Shown: positions 1 to 9,829 of the stretch, in pieces | Layout: each line of letters starts with the position of its first letter | How positions within the stretch are numbered: position 1 is the first letter of the stretch | Assembly (NCBI GenBank): GCA_963921935.1 | Contig: OY998176.1 | Location: 139,574,299 to 139,638,298, forward strand | Length of the DNA stretch: 64,000 nt | Source: Galeruca laticollis | Lineage: Eukaryota; Arthropoda; Insecta; Coleoptera; Chrysomelidae | Reading direction: 5' to 3' | The notes under the pieces: model-generated | Seen by the model: the letters and a program-made list of their open reading frames with translations, nothing else | What the model was told of the DNA's origin: nothing | Databases searched by the model: none | Position numbers and translations under genes: made by a program

Positions 1-1030
1 ATGCGATATGCGCATTTATTTATTTTAAATAAAATTGATAGTATATATGTGTGCAGTTATCTGGATTAGCATTTTATGCATTGTAGGAAAATATTAATGT
101 GCGAGTTGATCATTTTCGAGCTCGGATGATATATTCAACTAAAGTAATATTGCGACATATAGAATAGTATTATTTAATAACAACTTGCCTTTTTGCCAAT
201 GTATCTTAATTTACCTTCTCGTTACTGTCACCTTTCTGAATGTAAAATGAATAATGCACTTTATATATAGAGATGGGATCTGTAACTGAAAGTGGGGATG
301 GCGTGGTTAACTGCTTTTTAGTTGTATATGCGTAACGTGAACTTGTTCGAATCAGAATTCACCTGTTAAATAGGAGACTTTTGAATGTAAAAACAATCTT
401 TTGACTTGTTTTTAACATAATGTCGAATTAGAGGTGGAAATAACTGAAGAATAAATAACGTTCCGAAATAACTTTTGAAAAATTCGTCGATGTACATGTT
501 GCATATATTTCAATAACAGTGGATAAGAATAAGCTCTATCCAAAAACATTCAACTAAATATAGACTACCTAAGATCCAGATAGCTACAATTAAACATAAT
601 GTGAACAATTAATCGACATTGCAGCATTGTCCTAAATAACAACAGTTTGAAGTGTAAAATATCCATTTGTGTTTATTTACACGAACCAAACAATCACTAA
701 AGTCCTTAATTAGTAATAATTTAGGAGTTAAATGGTTGACAACGCAAGTAGACATATTAATTCTGAAGCCGCCTTCTAATGAATGCATATATTGCTATAC
801 GCTAGTGAAAAGTTAACCGAATTTAAATATTTATCAAGAAAAAATATCGTCAACGCGACAGCCCTGCTATACTATGATAAACAGAACGAACACTATTTCA
901 TTCATATTTGCCGATCGTATTGCCAATACTGTTTAAAGACGACAGGAGTGCGTCGCGGAAAGTTTTTTGCTGTTTTTCAAAAAAAATTTAGTTTTTCTCT
1001 GACTTAAAATTGTTTGTAAGGTACTTGGTA
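1..1030. other. AT-rich intergenic DNA, nothing recognised
   Basis: The stretch is AT-rich with only short open frames. I see no domain, repeat array, inverted repeat or RNA gene in it. Confidence 0.6.
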
Positions 1031-1729
1031 ATGAAAAGTGTAATTGCAAAGTGTATAGTGTGTCACAGAGTAGAAACCACCGGTGCTAAACAAACATTGC
1101 GCAGGATAGTGATTATATATTTTTCATGTCATATACACTGGATTTATGGTTTCCAAAAAAGTTTTCATACTGTTTTAGTTTTTACTCTTGTCTCATTTAA
1201 TCTGCTGCTCTAACTCAAGGGAGTGGAAGCTAGTTAAAATTATTTAATTTAGGTGAGGGTTGATTCGCAATTGGTAATCTCTTCAGCTAAATGTCTCTTT
1301 CCCTATGACAAAGTTTTCTTTACAATAATTATATCGATTGGTTATAATAATTAATTTTGGATTTCCAATTGATACTGAAAAGCGATGTGGTTATCATCTT
1401 TTAATATACCTACCTGATGTAGCAAAATCAGCCAAAATATGTTCTGACTATTTTAATCCCAACGATTACATTCTAAGACGTAATGGAATGAGAATATTAA
1501 AGCGAGGTGCTATTCCAATTGGACCCTCTCATATAAGGTGAGTTTTTACAATACTATATAAGCCATCACCAGCGTTTCAGTCTGGGATATATCTCATATT
1601 AAGATGTATTTCTTATTTTTATAGGTAAGCGTAACATATGCTATATTGATAATTTTCCCTTCATTCACCAGTCTGATATAAGTTCCAGTAGCGATGGAAT
1701 AGTAAGTGCAGAAAATATAAGAAACGAGG
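1031..1729 (+). pseudogene. THAP-like zinc-finger gene remnant
   Basis: THAP domains bind DNA through a C2CH zinc site and occur in P-element-like transposases and cellular factors. The segment at 1338-1537 reads FGFPIDTEKR, then ICSDYFNPNDY, then LKRGAIP, which follows the second half of the THAP pattern (FPxD, CSxHF, LKxGAxP). A possible first exon at 1031 contributes KCIVCHR, matching the opening CxxC pair. Splice-like signals follow: AAG|GTGAGT at 1537/1538, an acceptor CACCAG before 1672 and GAG|GTAAGT at 1729/1730. Two features argue for decay. The zinc-ligand His of CxxH is Tyr (CSDYF), and joining the exon ending at 1537 to the one starting at 1672 gives a stop after two codons. I infer a THAP relic rather than a working gene. 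Confidence 0.42.
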
Positions 1730-2059
1730 TAAGTAGATATTAATACAACACACACACACACACCATCAGGATTTCTTAATAACGTGCTCGTTTTGATTTA
1801 CATTATATTATTATTATTATTTTAGTATTAGGATGCTGGAGGATGTACACGAACTGGAAAAATCTCGAAACACTGGAAGCTGTTGAAGAAAACATGAACA
1901 TATGATAAATTGAATATGAATTGATCTGTTTTCATAAATAATATTCTAATATTAAATGTCGTAATTGTTTTAGACAACAGTATTTTGGGAAATCAGAGTA
2001 GATATACTATGTCAGTCCTGGCTCAATCCTGGCCCACTGTTTCCAATTTTCGCCGCTAG

Positions 2060-2266
2060 ATGGCGTTGATGGCGCTGGTGTCGTTGGCGGGCGGGGGCGC
2101 TTACGTCGTGATGGTCGAGATGGCGCTGGTGTCGTTGGCGGGGGCGCTTACGTCGTGATGGTCGAGATGGCGCTGATCGTTGGCGGGGGCGCTTACGTCG
2201 TGATGGTCGAGATGGCGCTGATCGTTGGCGGGGGCGCTGGCGTCGTGATGTTCGAGATGGCGTTGG
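2060..2266. repeat. GC-rich minisatellite, about 45 bp unit
   Basis: The motif GAGATGGCG recurs at 2117, 2164, 2209 and 2254, giving spacings of 47, 45 and 45 bp and roughly 4.5 copies. Each unit carries GTTGGCGGGGGCG and CGTCGTGATGG. The array is far richer in GC than its surroundings. Arginine-rich or glycine/valine-rich open frames over it are products of the repeat, not genes. Confidence 0.85.
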
Positions 2267-2489
2267 CGGGTAATTCAAATGGGGCGTTGGGCATTCGATA
2301 TACAGGGTCATGGAACAAAAGGGCGTTATCGCGAAAACTTTTTCGGAGGGTCCAACAGGTGTCGGTAATACAGAGGTGCCGTATGGCCATTATGGCGAGC
2401 CGTCAAATGTCTCATCTGTCATACGTGACGTGTGTGACGTATATGCGTTCCGTCGTACGTGTCATCCGTCAAATCCTTGCCATCTATCG

Positions 2490-2815
2490 TCGTCGTCGTT
2501 ATTCTACACTATCCAACAGGTGTCGGTAATACAGTTACCTTGTCCTGCCATCTATCGTCGTCGTCATTAATCTACATTATCCAACAGGTGTCGGTATTAC
2601 AGTTACCTTGTCCTGCCATCTATCGTCGTCGTCATTAATCTACATTATCCAACAGGTGTCGGTATTACAGTTACCTTGTCCTGCCATCTATCGTTGTCGT
2701 CGTAACCTACATTATCCGACAGGTGTCGGTAAAACAGTTACCTTGCCATCTATCGTCGTCGTCCTACATTATCCAATAGGTGTCGGTAATACAGTTACCT
2801 TGCCATCTATCGTAG
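2490..2815. repeat. Tandem array, 57-68 bp unit
   Basis: ACAGTTACCTTG starts at 2531, 2599, 2667, 2734 and 2791 (spacings 68, 68, 67, 57). Each unit contains GCCATCTATCGTCGTCGT, CTACATTATCC and AGGTGTCGGTA, and most contain the small palindrome GGTAATACAGTTACC. A diverged single copy of the last part lies at about 2350. The same module reappears inside the 302 bp repeats at 4351-5130. Confidence 0.85.
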
Positions 2816-2974
2816 TCATTACCATAACGGCACTAACATATATATCTGTTATTTACCAGAGTGCCAAAACAGCCGTGGGTAGCTGGGGTAGCGAAGCTAC
2901 TTTTCCCGTATACTGCGCATGTTTTCCGTTACATATAGGCCTAAAAACGCACATTTCGACGATCTGCGCACTTA

Positions 2975-3245
2975 CTAAAAGGCATTTCCCCATATCTCTG
3001 TTATTATTTGTCGGGTTGGAGTTTAATAAACGGCAATATGATTTTTAGAATATTATCGTATACAGAATGTACAAAGATGCCATTAGGACACTAACGTATA
3101 TCTTAGGTATTATTGGTCGGATTGAAGTCAAATAAACGTTATTATATTTGTTCGATTATTATCGTATACAGGATGTGTAGAAGAGATGCCATTAGGGCAC
3201 TAGCACATATCTCTGCTATTATTGGTCAGATTGAAGTCGATCAAA
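2975..3245. repeat. Diverged tandem repeat, about 107 bp unit
   Basis: Three related units follow one another, each with ATATCT, ATTATT, a GTCGG or GTCAG plus TTG(A/G)AGT block, and TATTATCGTATACAG. The ATTATT-GTCGG block is near 3002, 3107 and 3216. A further diverged copy lies near 4120-4185. Divergence is higher than in the neighbouring arrays, so this one is probably older. Confidence 0.6.
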
Positions 3246-3249
3246 CGCG

Positions 3250-3713
3250 CTGGAAGATGTACTTATACCAATAACAGAACCAATTTCGTGACAACATAAT
3301 GATTGTAAAGTTATGAGACTTAGAGGACTGCGATAGAAATTCTTAACTTGTTGAAAAAGAAATATCTGGTTCTTTTAATAGTTATATACGTGGAAAGTTT
3401 GGCGAATTGGTTTCTGTAAAACACTGTGTTAAGGCTAAGCTGTCTTTTCCTCTTACTAACTAACAACAAAGTAGAATTGACGGCCGTTAAACTCGATAGG
3501 CTACTTAAAGAAATACCAAATTTTCCGACAAACAACTTTTTTTAACTTTTGCATCCAAGAAGAGTACAAGGAAAGGTGCGACGTTATTGTAGACAACGAT
3601 AAAACAGTTGGCAAAGATTTCCTCACTTGACTCACATCTAATGCAAGATTTAAAATATACAACAAGTTTATTTGTCAAATAACCAGTCCTGGATTTAACA
3701 AGAGCATTGGAAA
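3250..3713. other. Spacer between arrays, nothing recognised
   Basis: AT-rich DNA between the 107 bp and 125 bp arrays. Short minus-strand open frames (about 70 codons) show no family resemblance. Confidence 0.5.
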
Positions 3714-4088
3714 TCAAATTATAGATATCGTCAACAGCATTACCATATTGGAGTAAAAGTGAACAAATATACGGTGGAGTGAAAAAGATAAAAGAAAAAA
3801 TATTATTGAATTTTAAACAGCATGCCTTCGTACAAATACCAAATTATAGATATCGTCAACAGCATTACCACATTGGAGTAAAAGTGAACAAATATACGGT
3901 GGAGTGAAAAAGATAAAAGAAAAAATATTATTGAATTTTAAACAGCATGCCTTCGTACAAATACCAAATTATAGATATCGTCAACAGCATTACCACATTG
4001 GAGTAAAAGTGAACAAATATACGGTGGAGTGAAAAAGATAGGAGAAAAAATATTATGGAATTTTAAACAGCATGCCTTCGTACAAATA
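3714..4088. repeat. Tandem triplication, 125 bp unit
   Basis: ATAGATATCGTCAACAGCAT begins at 3721, 3846 and 3971, an exact 125 bp period. Three units run through CATGCCTTCGTACAAAT. They differ at only a few positions (TACCATATTG versus TACCACATTG; ATAAAAG versus ATAGGAG), so this is a recent local amplification. Confidence 0.93.
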
Positions 4089-4350
4089 AGTCGTATAGGT
4101 AAGAAAACCATATTACTCTGCTTTATAAGGGGGCACTTTGTTATTATTAATCAGATTAATGTTGAATAAACGGTATTATGTTAGGTACGTCACTACGACG
4201 ATTTGTAGTCGTAAAATGTTATACAGGGTGTAGTCGTAAAAATAGTAGGGTGTAAAGGTATACAGGGTTGTGTAAAAGAAGCAAACCCCGCGAGGATGAG
4301 AGAAGTCGGGGCATCCTCGTCTCAGTTTGATCAGCGTCCTGGTGTATGAT

Positions 4351-5130
4351 TGGACTCGTTCTCTGGTTGGTTGGCGTCCTCGTGTCTGATTGGCCAAACT
4401 ACACCACCAGATATCGACAATGCAGTTACCTTGCCATCTATCGTCGTCAATCTACATTATCCACCAGGTGTCGGTAATACAGTTACCTTGTCTTGCCATC
4501 TGTTGTCGTCGTCATCAATCTACATGGTCCACCACGTGTCCTTAATACAGTTAACCCTGTGTCATCTTCTATCTAGCCGTGACGTCGATAATCTAACATA
4601 GCAAACCCACGAAATCTTGTGTAGCGGAAGTATACCCAAATTATTATCGGATTGGACTCGTTCTCTGGTTGGTTAGCGTGCTCGTGTCTGATTGGCTAAA
4701 CTACACCACCAGATGTCGTTAATGCAGTTACCTTGCCATCTATCGTCGTCAACCTACATTATCCACCAGGTGTCGGTAATACAGTTACCTTGTCTTGCCA
4801 TCTGTTGTCGTCGTCGTCAATCTACATGGTCCACCACGTCACCCTAATACAGTTAACCTTATGTCATCTTCTATCTAGCCGTGACGTCGATAACCTAACA
4901 TAGCAAACCCACGAAATCTTGTGTAGCGGAAGTAAACCCAAATTATTATCGGATTGGACCCGTTCTCTGGTTGGTTAGCGTCATCGTCTCTGATTGGCCA
5001 AACTACACCACCAGATGTCGACAATGCAGTTACCTTGCCATCTATCGTCGTCAACCTACATTATCCACCAGGTGTCGGTATTACAGTTACCTTGTCTTGC
5101 TATCTATCGTCGTCAACCTACATTATCCAC
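4351..5130. repeat. Higher-order tandem repeat, 302 bp unit
   Basis: TGGACTCGTT (TGGACCCGTT in the last copy), followed by CTCTGGTTGGTT, starts at 4351, 4653 and 4955, a 302 bp period with the third copy truncated. Inside each unit are two to three diverged copies of the roughly 67 bp module of the 2490-2815 array (CAGTTACCTTG, CTATCGTCGTC, CTACATTATCC, GGTGTCGGTA). A repeated multimer built from a smaller monomer is the usual signature of a satellite higher-order repeat. The unit also contains CTAGCCGTGACGTCGATAA and GCAAACCCACGAAATC blocks absent from the simple array. Confidence 0.88.
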
Positions 5131-5185
5131 CCAATATACAACTACTCTATTGGAAATTTCTATGTAGAAGGTTATACTCCTTTAG

Positions 5186-5529
5186 AAGATTAGAATTCTC
5201 CGTTATACTCTGTGTCGATTGCAAAAATGTGGGTAAAGTTGTCAAAAAATAAAAGTCTGCAAAACAGTTGCTGTCTTGTGTTTAACAATATGTTGCAATA
5301 TGTTTATTGGGGTAACAACAATACAAGAAAGTTGACGGGCTTACAAATAAATTTACTACTAAAAAAAAAAGAAATCGACGCAAGGAAGAAGGTTATAAAT
5401 TACATTCTCTCTCTGCATGCACCTCTAAGAAAGGAGAACAGAGACAATGTTCGAATTATACAAAAGTGTTACATTATAGCTGGAGAGACTTACTTGTCTA
5501 GAGCCAGCACCCATTACCATAAACAATAA
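5186..5529 (+). pseudogene. Unrecognised gene, copy A (N-terminal fragment)
   Basis: I do not recognise this family. The frame from 5212 encodes about 105 residues with the motifs CCLVFNNM, QYVYWGN, TRKLTGLQINL and DARKKVINYILS, and ends at a stop after a stretch resembling ETYLSRAST. The same protein is encoded in opposite orientation at 6178-7149, so this is one arm of an inverted gene duplication, truncated at its C-terminal end and followed at 5542 by a MITE. Nucleotide similarity between copies begins sharply at ATTCTCCGTTATACTC in both. The conserved motifs show it was once a real coding sequence. Confidence 0.45.
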
Positions 5530-5541
5530 AAAACAAATATA

Positions 5542-5859
5542 TACAGGGTGTCCCGGGACTAATGGGAAAAAAGTCAGGAGCGTATAATCTGAGCCAAAAT
5601 AATGTTAGTACTTCATATAAACTTTTTCTATGCAGGCCCTCGTTTTCGAGTTATAGGCCTCCAAAGTTTTAATTTAGAATTTGGTTTTTATTTTTTTTAC
5701 TAGTTATTTGATCTTTATAAAATTTACGGAAAAGCTATAATATACGTGTATGTTTACTTTGGAAAGGTAAACAGTTTTACAGTAGTGCCTTGAAGCCAGG
5801 GACGGACTACTCGCAATGGTTAGTGATCCAAAAATTTTGCAGGGATGGCACACCCTGTA
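5542..5859. mobile_element. Mariner-type MITE, 318 bp
   Basis: The element starts TACAGGGTGTCCCGGG and ends ACACCCTGTA, a perfect 10 bp terminal inverted repeat whose outer TA is the target dinucleotide of Tc1/mariner transposition. It has no coding capacity. The CAGGGTGT terminus resembles the internal TACAGGGTGTTC in the inverted repeats of the mariner-type element at 34131-36325. A related transposase could have mobilised it; that is inference. Confidence 0.75.
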
Positions 5860-6177
5860 TGAAATTATCGAAATTCACTTCCCCACACATTAATCTAACG
5901 AAAAGGTACTCTTGTTGGAATTCGATAAAATAAGCCGTTTGGCTATTATTTACAGTTTTATTAATGCACTACGTACCAATTTACGCATTCACCATTTTTA
6001 TAAGTACACAACGAGGTAAAACTAACTTATTAATACTATGTCCAAGATTTGCCTACAGCACTACAAAAAAATAATTTAATGATAGCAAGAAGATAAAAAA
6101 TATTAACGACGTATCAATTCGTAAGTTGGTAAAAACTTTTTAAAAGTGTTTTTACCGTTTATCAAGTAACCATAGGA
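5860..6177. other. AT-rich spacer, nothing recognised
   Basis: Lies between the MITE and the stop codon of the minus-strand gene copy. I see no motif or repeat. Confidence 0.5.
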
Positions 6178-7149
6178 TTAGTTGTCAAACGTTTCTTCTG
6201 TAGGCAAACATATTATCTCCATACCATTATTATAAAGTATTGTAATATAACCATCTGCAATAAGAGCTGCTCTATTATTGTAAACACTTAGAAATATATT
6301 TTTGTAGTAACCCTTTAAGAAATAGACATTTTTATGGCATCCTTTTCCGCTAACAAACCAACATAAGTATATTTGTTTTCATTGTTTATTGTAAATTCCG
6401 ACAGTTTATACACACCTGCTAGGTCTAGGTTTATCCAATGGCTATAAAAATAGTTTTCTAATCTCTCCCTCAATTGTGTTTTCTTCTCTTCTTTCTCCAG
6501 TAGACTTCTATATTCTTCCTTTATTGCAGTTGTCTTTTCGAGAAAATCCAGCTTCCGCCTCTTGGTATCTAGCTCATCCATTTCCTGTTTTCGTTTCCTT
6601 GTCGATGTAATGTAAGCCTGCGACAGAGGGTCGATTTCTTTAATCTTATAAGGAGAAAGTTTTTTGTTTTATTAGTTCTCTTCCTTAAAATACGTGTAAC
6701 CAAATTATCTGTAGAGATTAGTCCAGCGTCCTGTATGTAGATATCTTCCGGTATAGTAGAAAATGGGGTGCTGGACCTAGAAAAGTAAGTCTCTACAGCT
6801 TTAAATGCAACACTTTTTGTATAATTCGAACATTGCCTCCGTTCTCCTTTTCTTCTACAATTTCTATATGGTTAACAGGGAGACAATTAAAGCTGCATGC
6901 AGAGAGAATGTAATTTATAACCTTCTTCCTTGCGTCGGATTTTTTTGGTAAATTTATTTGTAATCCCGTCAACTTTCTTGTATTGCTGTTACCCCAATAA
7001 ACATATTGCTGCATATTGTTAAACACAAGACAACATCTGTTCTGTAGACTCTCGGTCAAATTTGTCCACATTTTTTGCAATCGAAACAGAGTATAACGGA
7101 GAATTTTGGAAATACAATATTGATTGAACGTAGTAGTGCCTTTTGACAT
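6178..7149 (-). pseudogene. Unrecognised gene, copy B (near full length, frameshifted)
   Basis: Read on the minus strand from the ATG at 7149, the product has CCLVFNNMQQYVYWGN, TRKLTGLQINL and DARKKVINYILS (shared with copy A). It continues in a second frame through TYFSRSSTPF and EDIYIQDAGLISTDNLVTRI to an A-rich slip near 6660. It then runs through DPLSQAYITSTRKRKQ into a charged coiled-coil-like stretch (6315-6581: LEKTTAIKEEYRSLLEKEEK, then WINLDLAGVYKLSEF). After one more shift near 6320 a tail ending CLPTEETFDN reaches a stop at 6178. The whole is about 320 residues with at least three frameshifts. No transposase or polymerase motif is visible. It could be an accessory gene of a mobile element or a repeated cellular gene. 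Function is unknown. Confidence 0.45.
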
Positions 7150-7269
7150 CTTTATGTCGACACCCTGTATATTGATTTAACGTCATAATGACGTATTGTT
7201 TTCGTTATCAAACCAATAATAGCAGAGTGTCTTTTTTTTTACATCTTCATGTCGACACCCTGTATATTG
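7147..7269. repeat. 93 bp direct repeat of a CACCCTGTA motif
   Basis: ACATCTTTATGTCGACACCCTGTATATTGA-like sequence occurs at 7147-7176 and again at 7240-7269 with one change (TTTATG to TTCATG). The ACACCCTGTA core matches the mariner-type MITE terminus, so these may be solo ends left by earlier elements. Confidence 0.6.
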
Positions 7270-7699
7270 ACCATTCGATGTATTGACCCCTTGTGTTTGC
7301 TCGATAAAAAATGCATCTTATTGGTATATATATAGACACATATGATAAATACATATTTGTGCCTCAAGGTGGGCTGGTTTTTTTATAACAGAAAGGTCAC
7401 TGCAAAGTCTTACTGCATTTCATTTTCTCAATTAAAATATGGGGATTCATTATATATATCTTCAACGTCAAATAGGAACAAAAGTGGAAAAAATTGTAAA
7501 ACAACGATATCTTTAAATGTTTTCATTAGAATATTTATACAGGTTTATCAAAACGTAAACACACGAAATACAACTCTTTCTTTGATTCTGTCGAGTGTAT
7601 ATTTTACTACGTCAATATTTATTTTAATACTTCAATCTAAGTCTATTTCTTCTTCTAATTCTCGTTCTAACTAGTAATTCGAATGGTAAAAAACATTTA
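7270..7699. other. AT-rich spacer, nothing recognised
   Basis: A 110-codon open frame at 7342-7674 is low-complexity (Asn/Ser/Ile-rich) with no motif. I treat it as chance. Confidence 0.5.
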
Positions 7700-8530
7700 T
7701 ATATTGTGTAGTTTTAATATGTACCGGATTCTACCTCTTGTAGTTGTCCACCCGTCTCGTTGTCGTGCTGTCTTCCAGTGTTTGTTGGATGTCTTCTTCT
7801 AGCTGTCTCAAATTCCGCTGCATTATTGATGAACTGTACTGGTCCAATCAGCTGCCGGCTTTTCACTTAGACTTCTTCCAGTCGGTCTTCTTTACTTCTC
7901 TTTCTGTTGTTCAATCATCTTCTCCCAGCGTGAGGATGACTGGCTCGTGGTCAGTACCTCCTTATCCGTTAGTGATGTCCCATACATCTTGTAGTATGGA
8001 GATTTCCAGTACGTCTGCTTCTCCTATGGTCGGTGTTTACATTGTTTCTGGTGGTCCTATGAGTAGCTCTAGTCGTTTGTCTGCGATGTCTGTCAGCATT
8101 CTTCCAGATGTTTTGAGGTATTTGCTCTTCCAGGCTCTGGATTTGGCGGTCTCCCATCTGGACTCCTTGGTTGCCTTCTGGAAGGAGGGCTTCTACATCA
8201 TCTTCGTGCAAGTCTTCTGCAGGCCTCATGTAGGCGGATGCGATCCGTATTTCGCCGAAATTTGTTTGAACTGCAATGATGGTGGCTTCCATCGTCCGAA
8301 AGCCTTGTGTCGCTATTCTGTGGTGGTCCAGTCCTGTCTTCACTAAGATGACTGTTCCTCCGCTTCTGGCGTTCTTGTCGTCTCTGTAGATTCTGTTGTC
8401 CGACTATTTGTTCTCGTAGTTTCCTCCCAGTAGCTTCGTTTCTTGTAGGGAGAATACGACTAGGTCTTCTTCTTCGAATATGGCCCCATCAGGTTGATAT
8501 TGGATCCGCTGTTCTAGGTTCCCATATTCA
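7700..8530 (-). pseudogene. Jockey-like LINE ORF2, endonuclease domain only
   Basis: The APE-type endonuclease of LINE ORF2 nicks target DNA to prime reverse transcription. Visible motifs in order: FSLQETKL (catalytic Glu) near 8460, GGTVILVKTGLDHHRIAT near 8360, EATIIAVQ and IRIASAYMRPAEDL at about 8300-8200, and GTDHEPVILTLGED near 7940 (the terminal DH motif). The region between, which should hold the GDxN motif, reads MGDRQ followed by out-of-frame sequence. One in-frame stop lies near 8410. The chain ends around 7700, shortly after the domain, without reverse transcriptase motifs. Confidence 0.8.
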
Positions 8531-8559
8531 GTTGGTTTGGTCCGGGAGGGTGTGGATCC

Positions 8560-9807
8560 CTTAACGTTTCATCATGCTGTCGAATATGTTCTGGATCTGC
8601 TGCATGTGGGTTGAGAACATCTTCATGGATTCGGAAACATCCGGCTGTTTCTGTTGTTGCTTCGGCTGACTAGGTGCCGACGTCCTGTTTGCGTTGCCGT
8701 AGCTTCTCCCTCTTGTTCTGGTGGCGGTTGGTTGATGTCTGGCTGGTCCCTAGGTAGCAGATGTCTTGGGGATTGTTGAGGCACCCTCTGTAGTTGGCCG
8801 AGTACTCACCTTAGTAGTTTGCGTAGGTTGCAAGGCTGTCTCCGGATCGGTGGCTTCTTCCGCATCTTGTCTCCATGTGGCAGGTCGACTGTCCGTGGTG
8901 GTAGCCTTGGCAGTCGTAGCACTGCGCTGGCCCACTGTTTCATCTAGAGTTTTCTTGTCGTATCTTCGCGCTGAGGATGTATTCCACTTCCTTCGCCATT
9001 TCTGTGACTTCTTTGCTGAAGTCCACCATGAAGATAGGGAGTCTTCTTTTCTCTCCGTACCTGGAGTGAAGTTGGAAAATCCTCTTGGTGTGTATTCCTC
9101 GTATTGATATCCTCGACATCTTCGTCTGGGATAGTCCTTCGATGACGGTTTTCGCCACACCTTTTATTGGGTCGGTAGAGGAGTATCAGTTTACACCTTG
9201 GCCTTGGAGTTCTTCCAGGTAATTGCTCAGTTTGCTGTAGTCGTCGGTTTTTTCTAGGGTTACCTTAATCCCTAGTCTCTCGTTGTATGTTGTTTTCATG
9301 TTGACTCTTCTTGCATTAGCTCCCCTCCTAATTCTCGAGAAGTCCTTCGACGTCTTGCGTATGATCGGTAGTAGCCTCATTTCTTTTGTTTCTTGCGTCT
9401 TATCTGCCTGGGTTGGAGCTGGGACTTATCTTATTTTTACTTTCCTACTATCTGCTGGGGTTGGATTACTCTCAGAGGCAGAGCGAAATCGTCTTCTTCT
9501 ATGGTGGTTTCCATCGCTTCTTCTTCCTGCTGTTTCGTCATAATCGTTGTTGCTTGGATGATCTGAGGTGGTTCGTTCGATCTATTTCTCATTGGGCTTC
9601 TGTTTCATTCCTTTCTCAGTTTGCTTGTCAACTGGTTTATCAATTGTGCCTGTGATTCCCCTATTTCGTTTTGGAATTGGCGGTTTGCCTTCCTTAATTT
9701 GGCGAGGTCATTCGTCAGCGCGTTGGCGGTTTTCTCCAGTCTGCGGATCGTCGCTATAGCTTCGGTGAGCTTTCTCTTCGTCCATCTGGTGCTTCCTATA
9801 ACTCCAT
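8560..9807 (-). pseudogene. Jockey-like LINE gag (ORF1), frameshifted
   Basis: Gag of Jockey-clade LINEs binds element RNA and forms the ribonucleoprotein. Reading 3' to 5' along the plus strand: an N-terminal coiled coil (KRKLTEAIATIRRLEK, then LAKLRKANRQFQNE) at about 9795-9605. Next comes a Q/E-rich linker in another frame, then ANARRVNMKTTYNERLGIKV and DDYSKLSNYLEELQGQGV at 9186-9380. The segment at 8940-9158 (VIEGLSQT, GEKRRLPIFMVDFSKE) matches the PRE_C2HC region. A zinc knuckle follows at about 8938-8870: CYDCQGYHHGQSTC, then CHMETRCG. Domain order is correct for the family, but at least three frame changes and internal stops separate the pieces. Identification is firm; the exact ends are not. 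Confidence 0.82.
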
Positions 9808-9829
9808 AGGCGCTAAAAAATATTAGTAT

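Larger units (their letters stand above)
7700..9807 (-). mobile_element. Jockey-like LINE, 3' part missing
   Basis: On the minus strand the segment carries a Jockey-type gag (about 9807 to 8560) followed by an ORF2 apurinic endonuclease domain (about 8530 to 7700). It is visibly richer in GC than the flanks. Sequence recognisable as the element stops near 7700, just after the endonuclease, with no reverse transcriptase. LINE copies are normally truncated from the 5' end, so loss of the 3' half points to a later deletion or breakage. Several frameshifts show the copy is dead. The 5' boundary is uncertain and could extend to about 9900. Confidence 0.8.

Noticed and set aside
2012..2390. Arginine/proline-rich and valine/glycine-rich open frames
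   Set aside because: They lie wholly on the 45 bp GC-rich minisatellite and repeat with its period.
2490..5130. CRISPR-like array
   Set aside because: Units are contiguous degenerate tandem repeats without unique spacers, in a eukaryotic context with no cas genes.
7342..7674. 110-codon open frame as a gene
   Set aside because: Low-complexity composition, no motif, and no matching copy elsewhere in the window.
7744..8346. 200-codon plus-strand frame
   Set aside because: It is the antisense of the Jockey-like endonuclease, which shows real motifs on the minus strand.
9283..9809. Hydrophobic plus-strand frames resembling membrane proteins
   Set aside because: They are antisense to the Jockey-like gag; complementing a Lys/Glu-rich coiled coil yields Phe/Leu-rich frames.
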